Program-made: the position numbers and the translations under genes | Notes under the pieces: generated by a model | What the model was told of the DNA's origin: nothing | The model's database searches: none | Seen by the model: only the letters and a program-made list of their open reading frames with translations | Assembly (NCBI GenBank): GCA_003971905.1 | Contig: RSEE01000054.1 | Coordinates: 310,001-374,000 of the forward strand | Direction: 5' to 3' | DNA from: Moniliella sp. 'wahieum' | Lineage: Eukaryota; Basidiomycota; Moniliellomycetes; Moniliellales; Moniliellaceae | DNA: 64,000 nt | Part shown: in pieces, positions 12,793-23,522 of the stretch | Layout of the letters: each line of letters opens with the position of its first letter | Position numbering within the stretch: position 1 is the first letter of the stretch

Positions 12793-13339
12793 ATGGAGTC
12801 CATTGCCGACCAGGTATGTCCCCAGCGTGCCACTCTGACGGCCGCCTGACCCATGCCCGCCACTCATACTGACCTGGGCTGCCTCTGCCTTTGACCAGTT
12901 TGTCAACTTCTACTACTCGCAGTTCGACACGTCGCGCGACGCTCTTGCGCCCCTCTACGTGTGTATCCCTCCCCTCCCCCGGCTGCAGCCAGCTTTCTTT
13001 TGGCGCACAGGCATGCTAACTCGACCTATATGGCTCCTATGTTTTCCCATCTAGCGCGACCACTCGATGCTCACCTTCGAGGGTTCCCAGCACCAGGGTA
13101 CGGCGGCCATCATCGAGAAGCTCAAGGCGCTGCCATTCCAGACTGTCAAGCACCAGGTGGACACCAAGGATGCCCAGCCGACGGGTGCCGACAGCAACAG
13201 CATTGTTGTGCTGGTCACGGGCAAGCTCTTGGTTGATGACTCGCCTGCTCCGCTCCAGTTCACCCAGACCTTCACCCTCAACCCCGAAGGTGGCTCGTTC
13301 TACGTCTACAACGACGTCTTCCGCCTTGTGTACGGCTAA
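12793..13339 (+). CDS. NTF2: Nuclear transport factor 2 (NTF2)
   Basis: NTF2 is a small homodimer that carries Ran-GDP into the nucleus and binds FxFG nucleoporins. Three exons join cleanly. Exon 1, 12793-12813, reads MESIADQ; the intron is 12814-12898 (GTATGT..CCAG). Exon 2, 12899-12958, reads FVNFYYSQFDTSRDAL..; the intron is 12959-13054 (GTGTGT..CTAG). Exon 3, 13055-13339, contains DHSMLTFEGSQHQGTAAI, the family's S-x-LTWEG-like block, followed by LPFQTVKHQVDTKDAQP, IVVLVTGKLLVDD and FTQTFTLNPEGGSFYV, and ends DVFRLVYG. The product is 121 residues, close to the usual 120-127. This is one of the few genes here with an undisturbed frame. Start context CCACC-ATGG is strong. The N-terminal exon structure, with a tiny first exon, is common for fungal NTF2. 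Confidence 0.95.
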
Positions 13340-15480
13340 AGTGCCCAGCCTTGCATGCACTAGTTTACCATAAAGTTCTCTTCATTTAACTAGTGATTGC
13401 GTATAACCCCCGTACCAATCATGCAATTCAACCTGTTTGTAGAAATGGCAACTGGTATGCCATTGGCTCGCTCCTCAGTACAACAGTCTCTGTCCTTGCG
13501 GCGTTGAGCCAGGTCACCCAACCTCTCCAGAGTCAACTCGCTTGGCCTTCGACACGCGTGCTTCCCCTTTGTTTCGGTATTTGCTGGATGCATTTGCTGC
13601 CGGCGTCAATCAAGTCCTGGGATGTAGCATCACTTCTGATAGAAGAATTGAAGCGCTTCCCTCAGGAAACTTGGCTGCCGCTGCATCTGCGGCGCCAATG
13701 TGTCACGCCATCTCACACCTCTTCCTTGCTTGCAGGGCAGCAATAGATGTATGTCCAGCGCCTAGTATCCGCGGCTTGAGTAATCTGGATTCAGGAGAGG
13801 GAACCCCCGAAATTCAAGTGAACGGAGGAGGGGGGGGCGCACAAGAGACGAACTGGTTAGCCACGCATGCCCAGCCAAACAAGGCTTGGGACCGTCGATA
13901 GCGCCCTTCTTTCCCCTTGCAATCCCTTTCCACGACGTCTTCTTTGCCACCGGTCTAAACAGAAGCAGTCGAAGCCTGTATCATCTGTGCACACAGAGGG
14001 AGAAAGGAGGTAATGCGGGCATCATACAGGACGTGGGAGGGAAGGGCATGGGCCGAGGGAAGCGGTGACTTGCACCAGTGCTGGAATATGCCGTACTAGG
14101 GGGTGGCCGGTGGCCCGAGGGCAAAGAGGGGGCGAGGGGTGAGCTGCCAGAAGTGGCGGTGAGGGTAAGGGTAGGGCCACCGGAGACGTCAATAGAAGGC
14201 TACTACCCTCGTCGATTCTGCCCACAAGCACAAATAAACGCCCGGCATTCTTCTTCCGCCAAAGAAAGTTTTGTTGGGTGCAAGACGGAGCGGAGATGGG
14301 CCCTTGCATGCCTGCCACTGCCACCTCCTCTCTGTCCTCCCCGCGGACGCCGGATCAATACGCAGCACCGCCCTCCCGTTCACCCACCCCCTTGATGGAA
14401 AGCAGTGGCGGGCGTATCCCTTCCCACACCTGGCAGACTGACGAGCCAGTCGCAGTGGGATGTAGATTATAGGGACAGAAGTTGGTATAAAAGAAGGATG
14501 CGCTGCTACTATTACTATGCTGTGAGGCAGAGGAGCGCGGAAGGAGCAGAGCGGATATAGACCACTGCGTCCACAGCGCAGTGTTTGTCGGGCACATATA
14601 CGTGATGGCGCTGACATGAGACAGAAGGCTTGTGGTCACGTTGGATTCAGACGGGTCGCCGGATTGCAGAACGATGAGCGGGGGAGGGAGGGGGAGGCAG
14701 CAAGTGGCAACACGATGCCAAAAAGTGGTATTACTGTTGGGAGCGGTGACCAAGAATTGAGCCGCAGCGCCGGCATTCTTCTGGCTGCCGCCACAGCATC
14801 TCTGCCCCGCCGCAAGCGGCCCCGCGGGGCGGTGCAAAACATCGTGTGGCGAGGGCGTCCGAGGTGCAGGAGGCACCGTCGCCCAGCCTCCCCCGTCCAA
14901 ACAGCGGCAAGCGCCGGGCGTCGGTACCATGTAACGTGCTGGACCCCGCGTCCGTGCACGCCACAGCCTGCCACAGCACAGACCACCACCACCCTCACCC
15001 TGGCTGCCCCCACGCCGCCGCGCCCCCACTTCCCCGTGGGGTTCAGCTGAAGGCGGAAGTTCATCGCTCTCAGCACTTCAGCACCCAGCCGGAGCCCCGC
15101 GTCAGCGTCAGCGCCATTCGGCAGCAGGCAGCAGGCCGGCAAGCAGGCAAGCCCCGTGCCCCACCGCCCACTACGGCATCAGAGCTCACGCGTGAGCGCA
15201 CGCCCCGGCGGTCCAACGTGCAAGCGTCCCCAGCCGCCGCCGCCGCCCTCGCCTCAGCGGAGGTTGCCCTGGGCGGCCCAAACGGCGAGCAGGCGATGCA
15301 TGATGCGGGCAAGCGCGCGCCCAAGTGCTGCGCTGCCACGCGCAAGTCCCAAGCGAGTAGCAGGTGCGCTCCGTCGCCCCTGGCCGCCGCTGCCCCCCCC
15401 CCCCCCGTCCGGCGCAGGGGCTGCGTGGCTGTACCGCCCCCGCCATGCAGACTGCCCGCGTGCCGCCTCACCAAGCGCGG
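13340..15480. other. Long intergenic region, no gene supported
   Basis: About 2.1 kb between NTF2 and the RpiB gene. It contains long open frames on both strands (for example near 14360-15030 and 14850-15500), but they are rich in Pro, Ala, Arg and Ser with overlapping open frames in several phases, as GC-rich non-coding DNA gives. I recognise no domain, tRNA or repeat in it. Confidence 0.45.
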
Positions 15481-15489
15481 ATATATAAG
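15481..15489 (+). promoter_or_regulatory. TATA box of the RpiB-family gene
   Basis: ATATATAAG stands about 90 bp upstream of the first conserved codons of the isomerase and is the only clear TATA motif in this GC-rich stretch. Position and sequence fit a core promoter. Confidence 0.5.
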
Positions 15490-15569
15490 CATCGCCACCC
15501 TCGGCCTCGCCTGCTGCTCCGCCCCCTTCTTTCCCACCGCATCCCTTCGTGTTGCTTCTCATCTCACCA

Positions 15570-16133
15570 CTGGCATCTCCACTCCACTGGAAGCTTGTTA
15601 TCGGCTCGGACGAGGCTGGGGTCGACTACAAGGCCATCCTCAAGCGGGACCTCGAGGCCGACCCGCGTGTGGTGTCGGTGGAGGATGTGGGGGTGAATGC
15701 CAGCACGGACAAGACGGCGTACCCTCACGTGGCCGTTGCTGCCGCCAAGAAGGTGGCCAGCGGAGAGGCGGATCGGGCTCTGCTCATCTGTGGCACTGGG
15801 CTCGGCGTTGCTATCTCTGCCAACAAGGTCCATGGCGTCCGCGCGGTGACGGCCCATGACTCGTTCAGTGTGGAGCGGGCGGTGCTTTCAAACGATGCGC
15901 AGGTGCTTTGCATGGGCCAACGGGTTATTGGCATTGAGCTTGCCCGGCGCCTCGTCAAGGAGTGGCTGGGATACAAGTTTGACCCCTCCTCTTCTTCGGG
16001 GCCCAAGGTGGAGGCCATCAAGTCATACGACTGTTGTACGTTAGCTCCCCCTCGCCCCTCTGTATGCCAAAAGGTATCGCATATGAAGAGCCTCGGAATG
16101 CTAACTGCCTGCTCGGGGGTGAATTTGACAGAA
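15570..16133 (+). CDS. RpiB/LacA-family sugar-phosphate isomerase
   Basis: This family isomerises aldose/ketose phosphates, such as ribose-5-phosphate to ribulose-5-phosphate. Fungal members may act on tetrose phosphates in erythritol breakdown. The frame shows [48 protein letters not shown] and [19 protein letters not shown], with the catalytic Cys. It continues [18 protein letters not shown], with the catalytic His, and [19 protein letters not shown]. Length is about 155 residues, as usual. No ATG lies between the TATA box and the first conserved residue. The frame opens at CTG 15570 (LASPLHWKL), embedded in CACCACTGGCA, one base different from a strong CACCATGGCA start. Either CTG initiates or one base was inserted there. 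After SYDC an intron 16036-16131 (GTACGT..ACAG) would create a TAA stop; without splicing the frame runs to 16190. Confidence 0.85.
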
Positions 16134-18072
16134 TCAAAGGCTGGCTTGGAGGAAAGACGAATGAATGGCCTTGGCCGCATGTCCTGTTGATGCGGTTGTG
16201 GTGTAGAGCAGGTGACTCTTCGAGACATGCACAGTCTACGAGAGAAAGGGCTGGCCAGTTGGCCACAACGAGTGAGAAAGAAGTTACCAAAGGGGTGCAA
16301 AGAGCGAAGCGAGCCAGGAGTGGAAAGACGGAGCCTTACCTCTGCAAAGAAGGGAGAGAAGAAAAGAGAAAAGGTGCGCATCGCCCCGCATGACCTACGT
16401 GTACCGCGAGCCAAGGACCGTGATTAATGAGACAGCATACCTGCTGTGAGAGGTCCTGGGTAACATTCAAGTCGTAGGAACAAATTCCAACTCGGTGTCT
16501 ATAGCACAGCCACGGTTTCAACCATACACTTTGCTTTCGTCTAGTCCGACAGCCCAGTGCCTCGTGCTCATCGACAAGCACGCTCAGATTGGTCTCGAAC
16601 CCCGTGCCCTGTGCCGTTCCACGCGCATCAGTATGTGCAGGTGTGGTGTCATATGTTCTCTCTTGAGCACATCATGACTTACACCTACACCCAGTCTAAG
16701 TGTGGCGTATTACACGAGTCGGTGTGGGAGCCCATCTTGCAGCTCGTGCCCCACCTCCACAACGAGCCCAGGGGGGGGTGCACGAGCGAACTGCAACGCC
16801 TTTACTGGAGCGCCGGGAGATGGAGCTGCTTTGACTGCTGTAACAAGGAGAATGCGACAAGATTGCCAAGTATCACGGGTGCACCCAAGAACCCTTCTTT
16901 TGTCATGGGGGGGTCCCGAGGTGGGACCCCCCCTGTAGTTTAGGGATATAAACCCTTGGACAGATCAATCGGTGGCTGGTACGCTAGGTCCTGCTCCAGA
17001 TCCTGGTTGAACCGAGCGGGTGTAGAGCTAGGGAGAGACCCTCTAGTTTGGGTGGCTGCCTGCGTGCAAAGGCCGCAGTCCAGACCCTCCGAGGTAGGAG
17101 CCGTGTACGTAGGTCGTTAAACCAGCTGAAGGGGTCCAGGAGCTCCGGAATTACTCTGTTCCTCGCAGCGTTACCACACTTGGTACGCTGTAGCTGGCGG
17201 GAACAGACAGAGTCCTAAAGAAGAGCAAGCGCTACTGCTGAGAGTAACCGCGGCTTGCAGTGCACTCGTCGTAAGTCGTAAATTCGTAAACGTAAGGGTG
17301 GTAGAAGGTGAAAGGGCGAGAGAGGAACTGGTAGTCGGGGAGACCAACGGTAAAATAGACAGGATGGTCGACAAGGACCACAGCTAGCAAGCCTTAGACA
17401 TGGCTGCTTATATACAGCAGGAGGAACCAGGCCTCAAGTGCCTCAGGCCTCATGACAGGTATAGACAGAATGCGAGGCACTTCCCAGAAAGGTAAAAAGA
17501 CTAATGCACAGCCCTTGCTTCCCAAGGTGCTGACGCGGCGCAGTCGGGCGGAGCAGGAAGGGTTCTGACAAGACTGGACGCAATAGGCACAAAGCATCGT
17601 ACCGATAAGCCCATGCGGCCATGGCGGGCCGCGGATGATATCCGCAGCAAGGACAAGGTGTCGACTGGCTCTCTCTCGCTAATCTAACCGGACTGACGCA
17701 TGTTGGGCTGATATGTCTATGACATGCGGGGCTCAGCGTCCGGAGATAACCGGAGCGCCCCGTAACATCTTTTCTCTGGTTATATGACGACACGAGGATA
17801 CTACGCCACCAAGACGGCGAGCAAGATGTTTTGGGGCGCAGGAAAAAATGAAGTGATGAGTCGAGATGGTAGACCACTGGAGGTCTACCACACTCCATCG
17901 TGCCCACCTTTGCTGCCTCCGGTTTGGAAGCGAAGGGCGGACCCAAGATGGTCATAACCTGCTGGCAACTTAGCTGGCGGAGCGCAACTTGTAATCAGTC
18001 TGAGTGCATTATAGCGGCAAGGAGGAAAAGCAGGGTGGCGAGGCTAGTTGTGTTGCCTCTCGGCCAGCACAA
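16134..18072. other. Intergenic region with a hairpin; no gene supported
   Basis: Short frames near 16560-16940 have slightly protein-like stretches (HQYVQVWCHMFSLEH, HESVWEPILQLVPHLH), but I recognise no family and they are not joined to anything. The remainder up to the tRNA shows no conserved coding. It may contain transposon debris. Confidence 0.35.
16907..16933. repeat. Perfect 11-bp GC hairpin
   Basis: GGGGGGGTCCC (16907-16917) and GGGACCCCCCC (16923-16933) are exact reverse complements around the five-base loop GAGGT. No gene ends just before it, so it is not an obvious terminator. It may mark an element end or simply be a fold-back in low-complexity DNA. Confidence 0.6.
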
Positions 18073-18169
18073 GGCAATGTGCCCGAGCGGTTAAGGGGAT
18101 TGATTCGAACGTGAGTTTGCAATTATCAATTAGGCTTCGCCTGCACAGGTTCGAGTCCTGTCATTGTCG
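18073..18169 (+). tRNA. tRNA-Ser (anticodon CGA) with 15-nt intron
   Basis: Acceptor GGCAATG (18073-18079) pairs with CATTGTC (18162-18168), with one G-U pair, and the discriminator is G at 18169. Anticodon stem ATTGA (18099-18103) pairs with TCAAT (18126-18130). The loop is TT-CGA-A with A38 at 18125, so the anticodon CGA is at 18106-18108. A 15-nt intron (18110-18124) interrupts the loop just 3' of position 37, the canonical place. A long variable arm (AGGC-loop-GCCT) identifies a class II tRNA, which with CGA means serine. The T arm is ACAGG-TTCGAGT-CCTGT. CCA is not encoded, as expected for a nuclear gene. A T tract follows directly. Confidence 0.9.
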
Positions 18170-18177
18170 TTTTTTTT
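18170..18177 (+). terminator. RNA polymerase III T-tract terminator
   Basis: A run of eight T residues begins immediately after the tRNA-Ser discriminator base (18169), as usual for pol III termination. Confidence 0.85.
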
Positions 18178-18684
18178 GCACAGTACAGGTGAACGTCGTG
18201 CGGTATCTCGAGTTGCGTGATCCCGACGGGGAGGCAGGAGTCAGATCGAGTCAGATCTGTCTGTGACCGTACACGGCTACCGTCGACGATATTGGTGCGC
18301 CGGGGGAGGATCATCGATCATCATAAAGCATCACACATCAAGCGCCCTACCTTCGTGCAGGCTGAGATCAGCGCCAGCCTTGACCTCAAGCTGCTGGTTC
18401 AAGATAAAAGGCGGCACGCCTGTACCTCCCCTCCTGATGGTGCTTCACCTGGGTTTTCTCTAACCCACCACCATCCCTCCTGTTTGCATGCCTGCCAGGC
18501 TGGCCATCCTTCGCCGCAAACCGCTCAGTCTCCCCTTACCACCCCTACCGCAAGCGCCGGTTTGTCGCACAGTGCTTCCAACCCCGCCTCCCCCCTCCCC
18601 CCTGCGCCCTCGTCCATCACTGCTCGCTTCCAGCTCCCGCAGGTGCCGCCGCCGGCATCGGCCGCGTTTGCCTCTAAGCAACGC
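18178..18684. promoter_or_regulatory. Region upstream of the threonine aldolase relic
   Basis: No separate gene. An ATG at about 18488 opens a frame rich in Arg, Ser and Pro (MPARLAILRRKPLSL..) lying in a different phase from the aldolase start. It could be a mitochondrial presequence lost by a frame change, or a chance reading of a C-rich leader. Confidence 0.35.
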
Positions 18685-19284
18685 ATGGCTGCCCGAGTTG
18701 CGCGAGACTTCCGTTCCGACACACTAACGGTGCCCAGTGACGAATCCATTGCTGCCATGGCGGATGCGTCGCGTGGAGACGATGTGTATCAGGAAGATGC
18801 GACTACAACTGAGTTTGAGGCCAGCTGGCTGCCTTGGTTGGTAAGGAGGCTGCCCTTTTCTGTACCAGTGGCACAGTCAGTAACCAGCTGGCCATTCGCA
18901 CCCACCTCACCCAGCCCCCCTTCAGTATCCTCTGCGACATGCGTGCCCACGTCTTTGTCCATGAAGCGGGCGGGGCAGCCATGCTTACTGGTGCTCACAC
19001 CATCCCTGTACTGGCCGAGACGAATGGCCACCACCTGGTATGGGAAGACCTAGAATCGAAAGTTGTTGCCGACGACGGTGATGTTCATGCCGCCCCTACA
19101 CAGCTCGTGTGTCTGGAAAATACCCTCAATGGCACCATTTTCCCCCAGGAGGAGATCGTACGGATTGGGAAGGAAGTGCACAAGCGGGGTATCAAGCTCC
19201 ACCTGGACGGTGCCCGACTATGGAATGTGGCAGCAGAGACGAACACGCCGCTGGCTGAGCTTTGTGAGCCCTTCGACTCGGTCA
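18685..19284 (+). pseudogene. Low-specificity L-threonine aldolase, N-terminal half only
   Basis: Threonine aldolase is a PLP enzyme splitting threonine or allo-threonine into glycine and acetaldehyde. From ATG 18685 the text is clear: DFRSDTLTVPSDESIAAM, RGDDVYQEDATT, LVGKEAALFCTSGTVSNQL, HVFVHEAGGAAMLTGAH, LVCLENTLNGTIFP and IKLHLDGARLWNVAAET (the Asp that contacts PLP), ending at FDSV near 19284. Expected next is the SKGLGAPVGS block with the PLP-binding lysine. Neither it nor any of the C-terminal half appears in any frame downstream. A one-base loss at about 18822 also breaks the frame. Without the lysine the product cannot bind PLP covalently, so this is a truncated relic. It borders the repeat-rich zone that begins at about 19.3 kb. 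Confidence 0.75.
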
Positions 19285-19999
19285 ACCCTAGGCCGTTTCT
19301 GCCATCGCCCCTCGGGCATACGCGTTGTGCAAGAAGGAGATTGTTCGACGCGAAGGCCAAAGCAAAGCACCAACGTACAATCCTTGTGCAACGGGTGTCT
19401 AGCTCTGTTCCCTCGGTCTTCCTTGAGGGTGATTACGCCTGTGTTTAGTCCAGGGCTGCTTTTGGCACACTGCCAGTGGAGAGCAAGCATTGGTTGCCAT
19501 TCCTTATTCGCCTTGCCGCTCGGACTCTTGCCTGTGCGAGCAATGGTATGCCTGCCGACCATGTTGCAAAACCACAGCCTCGGAGCCGGGCTAGGCATTT
19601 GCGGTGGTTTGGCTGCTCAAGAATACAAGACGAGCAAGGTGTGTATCCGCAGAACGTTCTGGCCTCTACTTTGGCCACGAATGGGTCCAAGGCACTCTTG
19701 GTGTATGACTCCTCGGCTAGTATAGCAGTGCGTCCAGTCAAACTGGTGTGGTGGCCTCGTTTTGCTCTGAAATTGGGCGTAAGGAGGTGGCTCGAGCCAC
19801 CAACCTCGCCATCAGGATGGTACCCCAAAATGGTGAGGTCCGTTGCCGACCCCGTTCCCGTCACGCCGCCAATTGCCCAAGCTGGGCCGAAAGTAGCCAG
19901 CCAGCGTAGCGGGCCGGGCGGCCAGGCGCACCCTAAGACCTCGTGAGCTGGACGGGATGAAGCGTTGTGTCGGTCGTCCTTGCTTGAGGGGCATGTTTC

Positions 20000-20770
20000 T
20001 GTGATGGTCGGCTCTGGCTCGCGACGTGAGGGACCGTACTCACGGGTTCCCTGGGTTTTCTTCGTACGTTCATCCCCTCAAACAGCCGGTCGGCATGGAA
20101 TGCATGAGAACCACACCCTACCCGACTGTTGTTCCTCTGGTCTATGCCCTCGCTCGAACGAGGCGATGGTGCGTAGTCGGATGTCGATCCCGTCTCTGGG
20201 CGGGATGTGGGTCGGATGCAGGGCGGGAGGGGCCAGCTGGTGGTGGCAGGAGACGCAGCCCGAGCGGTGCTTACCGAACCGGTTCGTCTGGGCGATACAG
20301 GCGGCGGGGGTCACCGGTCACCGGTCACCGGTCACCCGAGCAGGACTGATTGCACGATTGAAACTTAAACGACTGTGGGGGTGAACCAACAAGCGATGGC
20401 GCCTCCTGACACGGCCAAGTGAACTGATTCCTTCTCCATCTCTCCACCACCTCCTTCTTATCCGCCTTGCCCACCGCCTGGAGATCGTGGCGAATCGTGT
20501 GTCCTGCCGTTATGAGGGTGCCCGCGTCCGGCGGGAACTCGCGTAACACCGACAGCCGCTACGCCAGGCAGTCGTGCGCTCAGCCCAAAACTTGCCACCG
20601 AAGCGGACAACCTGGCAGTTCTGATTCAGATCCATTCGAGTGATGGAGCGCAGCAGCCTGGCGGCCGGCCAGCGCGATGGTGCCGCTTCTATCCAAACAG
20701 GCCGCGAGTTGCTTGGGAACTGCCTATCCAGGTCATCGACGATCGCGATGCGTTTAACCTGCTTGCTCCT
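20000..20770 (-). pseudogene. Unrecognised gene relic, copy 1 of a duplicated family
   Basis: Minus-strand fragments in several frames read in order VKRIAIVDDLDRQF, PVWIEAAPSRWPAAR, QNCQVVRFGGKFWAER, PPDAGTLITAGHTI, RHDLQAVGKADKKEVV and finally GKHRSGCVSCHHQLA. The fragment with TAGHTI..ADKKEVV and the CVSCHHQL block have counterparts in the same order in the relic at 22330-22960. I do not recognise the family. DNA similarity between the two extends into the shared 3' part (TTCGTACGT..CATCC and TGCATGAGAACC). Confidence 0.4.
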
Positions 20771-21324
20771 TCCGAAGGCGGGCTGGCAGGGAGGCTCCTC
20801 GATCGACGTTTGCGTCTCCCTCAGGGCCGATCCCGAGGGGGCCTGGCCACCAGCGATCGATGATTTTCCGCGTGCGCACCGCTAGGTCAAAGCAGGCGTC
20901 CTAGGTCGGACGGCGCGTCCGCCGCGTCCCAGGACGCGGCGGTGAGGTTGGGCCACAGGCGGCTCTGCGCCTCGTTGCACGGGTTACCGCTGCGGGATCG
21001 TCTGTTTTGGTGCGGGGGTTATGGAACCGAATATTCGACATCTGCCCCGTTCAATGAGAGAGGAGGATCTGGCGGCTCAGCTAGAGCGATGGGCGAGTAG
21101 CTCTGGCGTGAAGTGAAGGCAATCCGGGAGGGGCGGATCCGAGAGTGATGCGGCTGGTCAGAGGTGGGACAAAGCTCTTTCTCTTGCAGCCCGTATGGGT
21201 GGCTTAGGCTTCGAGTGCCAACAGTGGTGGTATTCCGGTTGCTTCTATTCAAGGCACTGATAAGACGGGGTTGGATTGGTGCCTTCCATTGCAGTGGGCT
21301 GCTGGTATCCTGATGCGACTGGGC

Positions 21325-21936
21325 TCATATCGCACCTGTCTCCCGCGGTGGTGCTGCGGCCAAGATGGTATTGACGCTTCCATCAAGGCACTCTGTGAGG
21401 CGGTGGGGCATCTCGTCGATCCACTTTTGGTTCCTGTTCGCATGCGACAAGCCTATGGCACCACCGCGTTCCTTTCTGTCATACGGCAGCGCCGAAGGGC
21501 GAGACGTGCCAATACAGTTTCCCTCTTTTCTGCGCCACGTTGGCACTGCTACTACATCCACTTGCTGTTCATCATGTATGGAACCACCCAACCCTTGTTC
21601 TCCAGTGACGTACTGACCAGGCCGCCAAACAGGTACCAATACGCTAGGCGCAGGACAATAGCCGATGGATGAAGCAAGTGATCGCCACTCTATATCAGCG
21701 GCATTTCCTCCGCCGCAGATCAAACACTCTCCAGGCAATGACAAGCCCGATGGTGGCGGGGAAGGTTGGCCAGGACGCGCGTCTACGGTGACCGGGGGGT
21801 GGGTGATGAGAACACCAGACAGGCGTTGCAAGATATCGATGACCATTAGGAAGATGTGGGTCGAATCTTGGCCAGCTTCTGCCGCGACCTGATGCCGAGG
21901 AAGACGGGGTTGCGCACTGCAGATCGCCTCGCGCAA
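21325..21936 (-). other. Unidentified open frame of 203 codons
   Basis: A minus-strand frame without ATG support in a conserved context. It includes DSTHIFLMVIDILQRL and QKWIDEMPHRLTECL, which look protein-like, but also a central Pro/Gly/Ser-rich part. It may be part of another relic in this repeat zone or chance. No family recognised. Confidence 0.2.
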
Positions 21937-22329
21937 GCCAAGGAATGTGGGTCAGTCATGCGGGTGTCGACCTGCGGGATGAGAAGCTGAGCTGGTGCTG
22001 ACTGTCCCTCGTGATGTGCTTGGTCGTGGTGCCGCCTCGCTGGGCTTACTGACCTAGGTTAGGCCCGGTGCGCCATTTGGTCGGTGTGCACGTGGTTCAT
22101 GTTCTCTGCGGGGGCCCAAGTTGCTGACATTTCGCATTGGTGGGTAGTAGGCTGTTCGACCCGTCACCCGCACCACCAGCACTCTTTGGAGGGTATGTAG
22201 GGCCCCCAAAACGGCGAGGCTGACCCAAGGTCCCTTCCCATCACGGCCTGGTTACAGAGCTGCGGTGGACGATGGCGGACCGAACCGAACGCGCATGAAA
22301 AGCCTGATGTGCCAGACGCAGAGCAAGGG

Positions 22330-22960
22330 TTAACTTGTTTCTGACGATCATGGTTGTGGGGCGTATTCGTTTGATCATTGGCTCTGGATTGTGTCGTGAG
22401 CGACCTTAGTGACAGCACTAACGGGTTGCCTGCGCATTGCTTCGTACGTCCATCCTCCCAAGCGGCCAGTGTGTGTAATGCATGAGAACCCTTAGAACGC
22501 GGCTTTTGCTTGGATCCACACTGAAGGGTGTGGGGGCAAGCGGATGATGGTATATAATAGTTGGATGGTCTATTCGGTGTCTGGACGCGATGGGGGCCGG
22601 ATCGGGGACAAGGAGGGCAGCTGGCGGTGGCAGCAGACGCCCGGCGAGTGTTTTTGCTTGTCGATGTGGACGGTGGAGGTCGCTTGCGTCGTGGTAAATT
22701 GCACGAATGAGAAGCAATGCAGTGGCTGGCGGTCGATTCGACCCCAACAAAGTGGGTAACCCGGTTGAGCGTCGAACGCCCACCACAGGTCCGTCTCCAC
22801 CATCGCCCCCTCCCACTCCATCCCCGCCAGTCCAACTCCTGCCGATCCTTCTCGTATTCCTTACCCATGGCATGCAATTCGGGGCGCTGTGGCACGACCG
22901 TGTGGCCCCCGGGCGTCATGCACAGACACGATGCGGGGGAGAACGCGCATGGCGGTGCTG
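22330..22960 (-). pseudogene. Unrecognised gene relic, copy 2 of a duplicated family
   Basis: Minus-strand fragments read PGGHTVVPQRPEL, HAMGKEYEKDRQELDW, WEGAMVETDLWWAFD and HSPGVCCHRQLPSLSP. They parallel the blocks of the relic at 20000-20770, most clearly in the EYEKDRQE region and the CCHRQL region. The order is the same and the frame changes repeatedly. The two copies are well diverged, so the duplication is not recent. Function unknown. Confidence 0.4.
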
Positions 22961-23484
22961 GCGCACCGGAGGCAAGCTGAACCCGGGCCGCCGAAGCCGC
23001 TGACCAGCGGTCCTGATCCAACTCAAGTCGGCTCACCAACACCATTCCAAAAGCAGGGGCTGCAAGGCCGTGGACAAACCAAATCCATGCTGGACCGCCC
23101 CGAAAGTGTGGCCTCGCCGAGGGTGTAGAAAGGGGGGGACCATGACCATCTGTGGCTCACTCAGTGCCTCGCAACACCTATCTCCCAACTCCAGCCAAGG
23201 GAATACACTTGTCCACCCCTCATCCCTGTCTTCACCTCTCTTGACCCTCCATTACCCTCCTTTTCCCAAATCTTGAGCGAGTGGGCAGTCCAATGACACG
23301 TGGGGCACACCTGGGAATCTACAGTTCATCCCTACCGCAACACGCATCACCCCCTCCCTCATCCTGCACCGCGTTCTTGCCTCCAGTACATTTCCTGCTA
23401 CCCTGTTCTGACCACGACAGGTGAACGAGCATATGTGCCAGGCGAACGAGCATATGTAAGGTACTGCATCCGGATTGCCCCATG

Positions 23485-23522
23485 CATAGCTAATCGAAAT
23501 TTCTAGTCACAACGTTGCCGCC
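23485..23522 (+). repeat. Left terminal inverted repeat of copy A
   Basis: The first 22 bases are the exact reverse complement of 28854-28875. Similarity continues to about 23522 with a few mismatches (CACAACGTTGCCG against CCAGAACCTTGCCG). Confidence 0.85.

Larger units (their letters stand above)
19285..23484. other. Repeat-rich zone with coding relics
   Basis: Between the truncated aldolase and the left end of the transposon no intact gene is visible. The zone holds two related minus-strand relics (listed separately), an unidentified 203-residue minus-strand frame at 21325-21936, a GGTCACC tandem repeat at 20311-20337, and otherwise unassigned sequence. A minus-strand frame at 19445-19864 has a few cysteines but no recognisable domain. 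Confidence 0.4.

Noticed and set aside
14355-15537. Several long overlapping open frames on both strands between NTF2 and the RpiB gene.
   Set aside because: They are low-complexity Pro/Ala/Arg/Ser readings open in several phases at once, with no domain or splice pattern. GC-rich non-coding DNA explains them.
16134-18072. Possible solo LTR or retroelement debris near 16.9-17.4 kb.
   Set aside because: No paired repeats, primer-binding-like site or recognisable element protein could be seen, so no element is called.
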